From NCBI RefSeq assembly GCF_024166365.1, contig NC_064822.1, positions 104,900,823 to 104,964,822 on the forward strand: a stretch of 64,000 bases of DNA, in the 5' to 3' direction. Each line of letters begins with the position of its first letter. The stretch's first letter is position 1. Source of the stretch: Elephas maximus indicus (lineage: Eukaryota; Chordata; Mammalia; Proboscidea; Elephantidae). Below, piece by piece: positions 42,801-48,800 of the stretch. The notes under the pieces are model-generated. The model searched no databases and was not told the DNA's origin. It was given only the letters and a program-made list of their open reading frames with translations. A program made the translations under genes and the position numbers.

Positions 42801-45800
42801 TAATTTTGTTTCATCTGTATATAGAACAAGCTGTAGATTCCATGTATAATGTTTGTCTAACCTGGAGACTTTTCTTTGCCTTTCTCCAGCATTTTGTTAG
42901 TGAACGTAAATATGATGAGGATATGGGACGAGTAGCCCGGTTCACCTGTGATGTAGAAACCCTCAAGAAGAGTATTGATTCATTTGGACAAGGTAAGATG
43001 GTAAGAGATGAGTGCTAGACAAGGTGATGAGAAAAACATCCTCTGCTAATTAGTGAGGTGCTGATTGGCTTCTCCATTGATTCTTCTTCAGTGCCTCTTG
43101 TGTTTTTGTGTGTTTGATTTTTTGAAAAGCAACCCTGGATACTTATGAAATCAGTGGATGCAGATGTTTTGAGCTCTGATGATGATTATTTTCTAGCTTC
43201 CTAAATATAAAATATCATTTTTTCATTATTTTCTGCTGCATCGATAGGTATATGATATGTATGGAAAGAGCATGGGGTTCTGGGGTCAGACCAAGCTTAA
43301 ATCCTTGGCTCTACACTAACCTCCTGTAACCTCATCTTACTCCAGAGGGGAGACCGTACCTGCCTTGCCTGGCACATAACCGGTAAACCAGTTGCCGAGT
43401 TGATCCCAACTCACGGCAATCCCTGTGTCAGAGTAGAAGTGTGTTCCATAGGCTTTTTAGTGGCTGATTTTTCAGAAGCAGATCACCAGGCCTTTCTTCT
43501 GAGGAACCTCTGGAAGGAATCAAACCTCCAACCTTTTGGTTAGCAGCCAAGCATATTAACTGTTTGCACTACCCAGGGACTCCTGCCTGGCATGTAATAG
43601 GTGCTTAAGTTGTTATTGTTAGATACCATTGAGTCGGTTCCAACTCATAGTGACCCTAAAACCAAACCAAACCCATTGACGTCAAATCGATTCCAACTTA
43701 TAGTGACCCTATAGGACAGAATAGAACCGCCTCATATGGTTTTCAAGGAGCGCCTGGTAGATTCGAACTGCCGACCTTTATGGTTATTAGCAATCATAGC
43801 TCTTAACCACTACCTCACCAGCATTTCTGTAGCGACCCTATATGAATGTAAATGGTAACTTTAAAAGGGGAGAAGGATTGCTTCTTAGGTAAGGGTTTGT
43901 AGACACATCAATCAAGCCCTGAGCTTGTTCTTTCTGTCTCAATATAGAACTGAAATATTGGGTCTAGGGTAGTGATTGTGAACATCACTAGCCCATACTT
44001 AAAGCCAAGAAAAAAACCTGGAGGGTAGTTTTAAACCATTGAATTCTGAAAAATTTGAATTGAAAATACTACTAACCTTTTTTCAGTTAGGTTGGTATTT
44101 TGAATTGGGGATTACTTTTGTAGAAAGAAACTTGGGAAGATAGGTGTTTGTTGAAAAGACTAGTTCTGTTCATATTTAGCTAGTCTTGATTATACCTTGT
44201 GTCATTCAAATGTTTTAAAAAGAGATTTAGGATCCAACTGAAATTAAAAGAATCATATCAGATTACTATGAAAAATTGTACTCTAACAAATTTGAAAACC
44301 TAGAAGAAATGGATGAATTCCTAGAAACACACTACCTACCTAAACTAACACAAACAGAGGTAGAACAGCTAAATATACCCGTAACAAAAGAAGAGTTTGA
44401 AAAGGTAATCAAAAAACTCCCAATAAAAAAAAGCCCTGGTCCAGACGGCTTCACTGCAGAGTTCTACCAAACTTTAAGAGAAGACTTAACACCACTACTA
44501 CTAAAGGTATTTCAAAGCATAGAAAATGACGGAATACTACCAAACTCATTCTGTGAAGCCACCATATCCCTGATACCAAAACCAGGTAAAGACACCACAA
44601 GAAAAGAAAATTACAGACCTATATCCCTCATGAACGTAGATGCAAAAATCCTCAACAAAATTCTAGCCAATAGAATTCAATAAGATATCAAAAAAATAAT
44701 TCACCATGACCAAGTGGGATTCATACCAGGTATGCAGAAATGGTTCAACATTAGAAAGACAATTAATGTAATCCACCACAAAAATAAAACAAAAGACAAG
44801 AATCACATGATTTTATCAATTGATGCAGAAAAGGCATTTGACAAAGTTCAACACTCATTCATGATAAAAACTCTCAGCAAAATAGGCATAGAAGGAAAAT
44901 TCCTCAACATAACAAAGGGCATTTATACAAAGCCAAAAGCCAACATCACCCTAAATGTAGAGAGCCTGAAAGCATTCCCACTGAGATCAGGAACCAGACG
45001 AGGATGCCCTTTATCACCGCTCTTGTTCAACATTGTGTTGGAGATCCTAGCCAGAGCAATTAGGCTAGATAAAGAAATAAAGGGCATCCAGATTGGCAAA
45101 GAAGAAGTAAAAGTATCTCTATTTGCAGATGACATGATCTTATACACAGAAAACCCTAAGGAATCCTCCAGAAAACTACTGAAACTAATAGAAGAGTTCA
45201 GCAGAGTATCGGGATACAAGATAAACATACAAAAATCAGTTGGATTCCTATACACCAACAAAAAGAACATCGAAGAGGAAATCACCAAATCAATGCCATT
45301 TACAGTAGCCCCCAAGAAGATAAAATACTTGGGAATAAACCTTACCAGAGACGTAAAAGACTTATACAAAGAAAACTACAGTACACTTCTGCAAGAAACC
45401 AGAAGAAACTTACATAAGTGGAAGAACATACCTTGCTCGTGGATAGGAAGACTTAACATTATAAAAATGTCTGTTCTACCAAAAGCGATCTATACATTTA
45501 ATGCAATTCTGATCCAAATCCCAACGACATTCTTTAATGAGATGGAGAAACAAATCACCAACTTCATATGGAAGGGAAAGAGGCCCCGGATAAATAAGGC
45601 ATAACTGAAAAAGATGAACAAAGTGGGAGGCCTTACTTTACCTGATTTTTAGAACCTATTATACCGCCACAGTAGTCAAAACAGCCTGGTACTGGTACAA
45701 CAACAGATACATAGACCAATGGAACAGAATTGAGAATCCAGACGTAAATCCATCTACATATGAGCAGTTGATATTTGACAAAGGCCCCAAAACAGTTAAA

Positions 45801-48800
45801 TGGGGAAAAGACGGTCTTTTTAACAAATGGTGCTGGCGTAACTGGATTTCCATCTGCAAAAAAATGAAACAAGACCCATATCTCACTCCATGCACAAAAA
45901 CGAGCTCAAAATGGATCAAAGACCTAAATACAAAATCTAAAATGATAAAGATCATGGAAGAAAAAATAGGGACAACGTTAGGAGCCCTAATACATGGCAT
46001 AAGCAATATACAAAACGTTATTAAGAATGCAGAAGAAAAACTAGATAACTGGGATCTCCTAAAAATCAAGCACCTATGCTCATCCTAAGACTTCACCAAA
46101 AGAGTAGAAAGACTACCTACAGACTGGGAAAAAGTTTTTAGCTATGACATTTCCGATCAGCGTCTGATCTCTAAAATCTACATGATACTGCAAAAACTCA
46201 ACTGCAAAAAGACAACCCTATTAAAAAATGGGCAAAGGGTATGAATAGACATGTCACTAAGGAAGACATTCAGGTGGTTAACAGATACATGAGGAAATGT
46301 TCACAATCATTAGCCATTAGAGAAATGCAGATCAAAACTACAATGAGATTTCATCTCACTCCAACAAGGCTGGCATTAATCCAAAAAAACACAAAAGAAT
46401 AAATGTTGGAGAGACTGTGGAGAGTTTGGAACACTTACACACTGTTGGTGGGAATGTCAAATGGTACAACCACTTTGGAAATCGATTTGGCGCTTCCTTA
46501 AAAAACTAGAAATAGAACTACCAGACGATCCAGCAATCCCACTCCTCGGAATATATCATAGACAAATAAGAGCCTTTACACAAACAGATCTATGCATACC
46601 CATGTTTATTGCAGCACTGTTTACAATAGCAAAAAGATGGCAGCAACCAAGGTGCCCATCAACGGATGAATGGGTAAATAAATTACGGTATATTCACACA
46701 GTGGAATACTATGCATCGATAAAGAACAGTGAGGAATCTGTGACATTTCATAACATGGAGGAACCTGGAAGGCATTATGCTGAGTGAAATTAGTCAGTTG
46801 CAAGAGGACAAATATTGTATAAGACCACTATTATAAGAACTTGAGAAATAGTTTAAACTGAGAAGAAAACGTTCTTTTGTGGTTACGAGAGGAGGGCGGG
46901 AGGGAGGGTGGGAAAGGGGTATTCACTAATTAGATGGTAGATAAGAACTACTTTAGGTGAAGGGAAAGACAACACACAATACAGGGGAGGTCAGCACAAT
47001 TGGATTAAACCAAAAGCAAAGAAGTTTCCTGAATAAACTGAATGCTTCGAAGGCCAGCATAGCAGGGGCAGGGGTCTGGGGACCATGGTTTCAGGGGACA
47101 TCTAAGTCAATTGGCATAATAAAATCTATTAAGAAAACATTCTGCATCCCACTTTGAAGAGTGGCGTCTGGGGTCTTAAATGCTAGCAAGCAGCCATCTA
47201 AGATGCATCAATTGGTCTCAACCCACCTGGAGCAAAGGAGAATGAAGAACAGCAAGGACACAAGGTAATTACGAGCCCAAGAGACAGTAAGGGCCACATG
47301 AACCAGAGACTTACATCATCTGAGACCAGAAGAACTAGATGGTGCCTGGCTACAACCGATGACTGCCCTGACAGGGAACACAACAGAGAACCCCTGAGGG
47401 AGCAGGAGAACAGTGGGATGCAGACCCCAAATTCTCATAAAAAGACCATACTTAATGGTCTGACTGAGACTAGAAGGACCCCAGTGGTCATGGCCCCCAG
47501 ACCTTCTGCTGGCCCAGGACAGGAACCATTCCCAAAGCCAACTCTTCAGACACGGATTAGACTGGAGAGTGGGTTGGAGAGGGATGCTGGTGAGGAGTGA
47601 GCTTCTTGGATCAGCTGGACACTTGAAACTATGTTGGCATCTATCTCCTGCCTGGAGGGGAGATGAGAAGGTAGAGGGGGTTAGAAGCTGGCAAAATGGT
47701 CACAAAAGGAGAGAGTGGAGGGAGAGAGCAGACTGTTTCATTGGGGGGAGAGTAATTGGGATTATGTAGCAGGGTGTATATAAGTTTTTATGTGAGAGAC
47801 TAACTTGATTTGTAAACTTTAACTTAGAGCACAATAAAAATTAAAAAAAAAAAAAAAGATTTAGGGAAGATTTAATTTATTTACTTTTTTTTCTTTACAA
47901 AGTCTGTCCTTTAGAATGTTCCTTCATGGGAAACTGAACATATGGCCCATACTATTGTTCTCAAGCTTAGTCAGCTCCTAGAGCTGGAGCCAGGAATTTA
48001 GGTAGTAGGAAATGCCAAGAAATCACTAGTCGGTGGAAGGATGGGTAACTCTGCTCTTAAAACTGTTCTCCTGACTCTAGAATTCATTTACCACACAGAG
48101 GGATTTGGAAGGAGTTGAGGAAGAAGGCAGAAGGGCAACTTTCCTTCCTGTTTCCCCTTTTATAGACTTCTTTTCTTTTTTCTTTTAGATGGTTTAAGAG
48201 AAATATATTATTCCAGAGAAGATATTTTGAAATACAGACTTCTTTTTTTATGACTACTCTTAGCAGACAGCTCTTTATCTTAAATTGCTCATTGTGAAAT
48301 GGAGAAAGAGGGGAAACCTTACCCGCCATGCTCTTCCATCATATGACCACATATTCCTCATGTTTGTGTTTCAGTGTCCCATCCAAAGAACAGCTATTCA
48401 ACCAGATCCCGATGTAGCTCAGTTACATCTGTGTCTTTGAGTAGCCCAAGTGATACCTCTGCTGCTTCCTCTTCCACCTGTGCCTCTGCTCCCAGCCTTA
48501 CAAGTGCTAATAGGAAGAGCTCTGCACCAGAAGAGGCTCCTGCAGCCACAACCAACTCCAGCAGCCGGCCCTACCAGCCTCATCGGGAGGTAACCTAGCT
48601 TCCACACTAGCAAGTTAGGGAGGAAACCCACCAGATTGTCAAAGTTTACTTTCCTTTCTTTATTCCCAACCCACACCTACTTTGAATCCCTCCACCCCAG
48701 TTAGTTCCTGAGAAAGCGTTTGGTATGTATGTTCCATACCACCAGCCAGTTTAGAATTCCTGTTGCTAAGAGCTGCTGACTTTCTTATGTTGGCAGTGAT

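Larger units (their letters stand above)
44232..47856 (+). mobile_element. LINE-1 (copy C), 5'-truncated, youngest looking
   Basis: The copy starts inside ORF2 upstream of the reverse transcriptase core and ends at 'acaataaaaatt' plus an A-tail of about 15. A 9-bp duplication (agatttagg) flanks it at 44223-44231 and 47857-47865. Reverse transcriptase is read in two long open frames split by a single stop near 44681. It lies in sense with SPATS2. Confidence 0.93.

Noticed and set aside
48419-48676. 85-codon antisense open frame over SPATS2 coding exon 11.
   Set aside because: It is a shadow of the Ser-rich coding exon, whose splice sites, phase and protein match are clear on the + strand.
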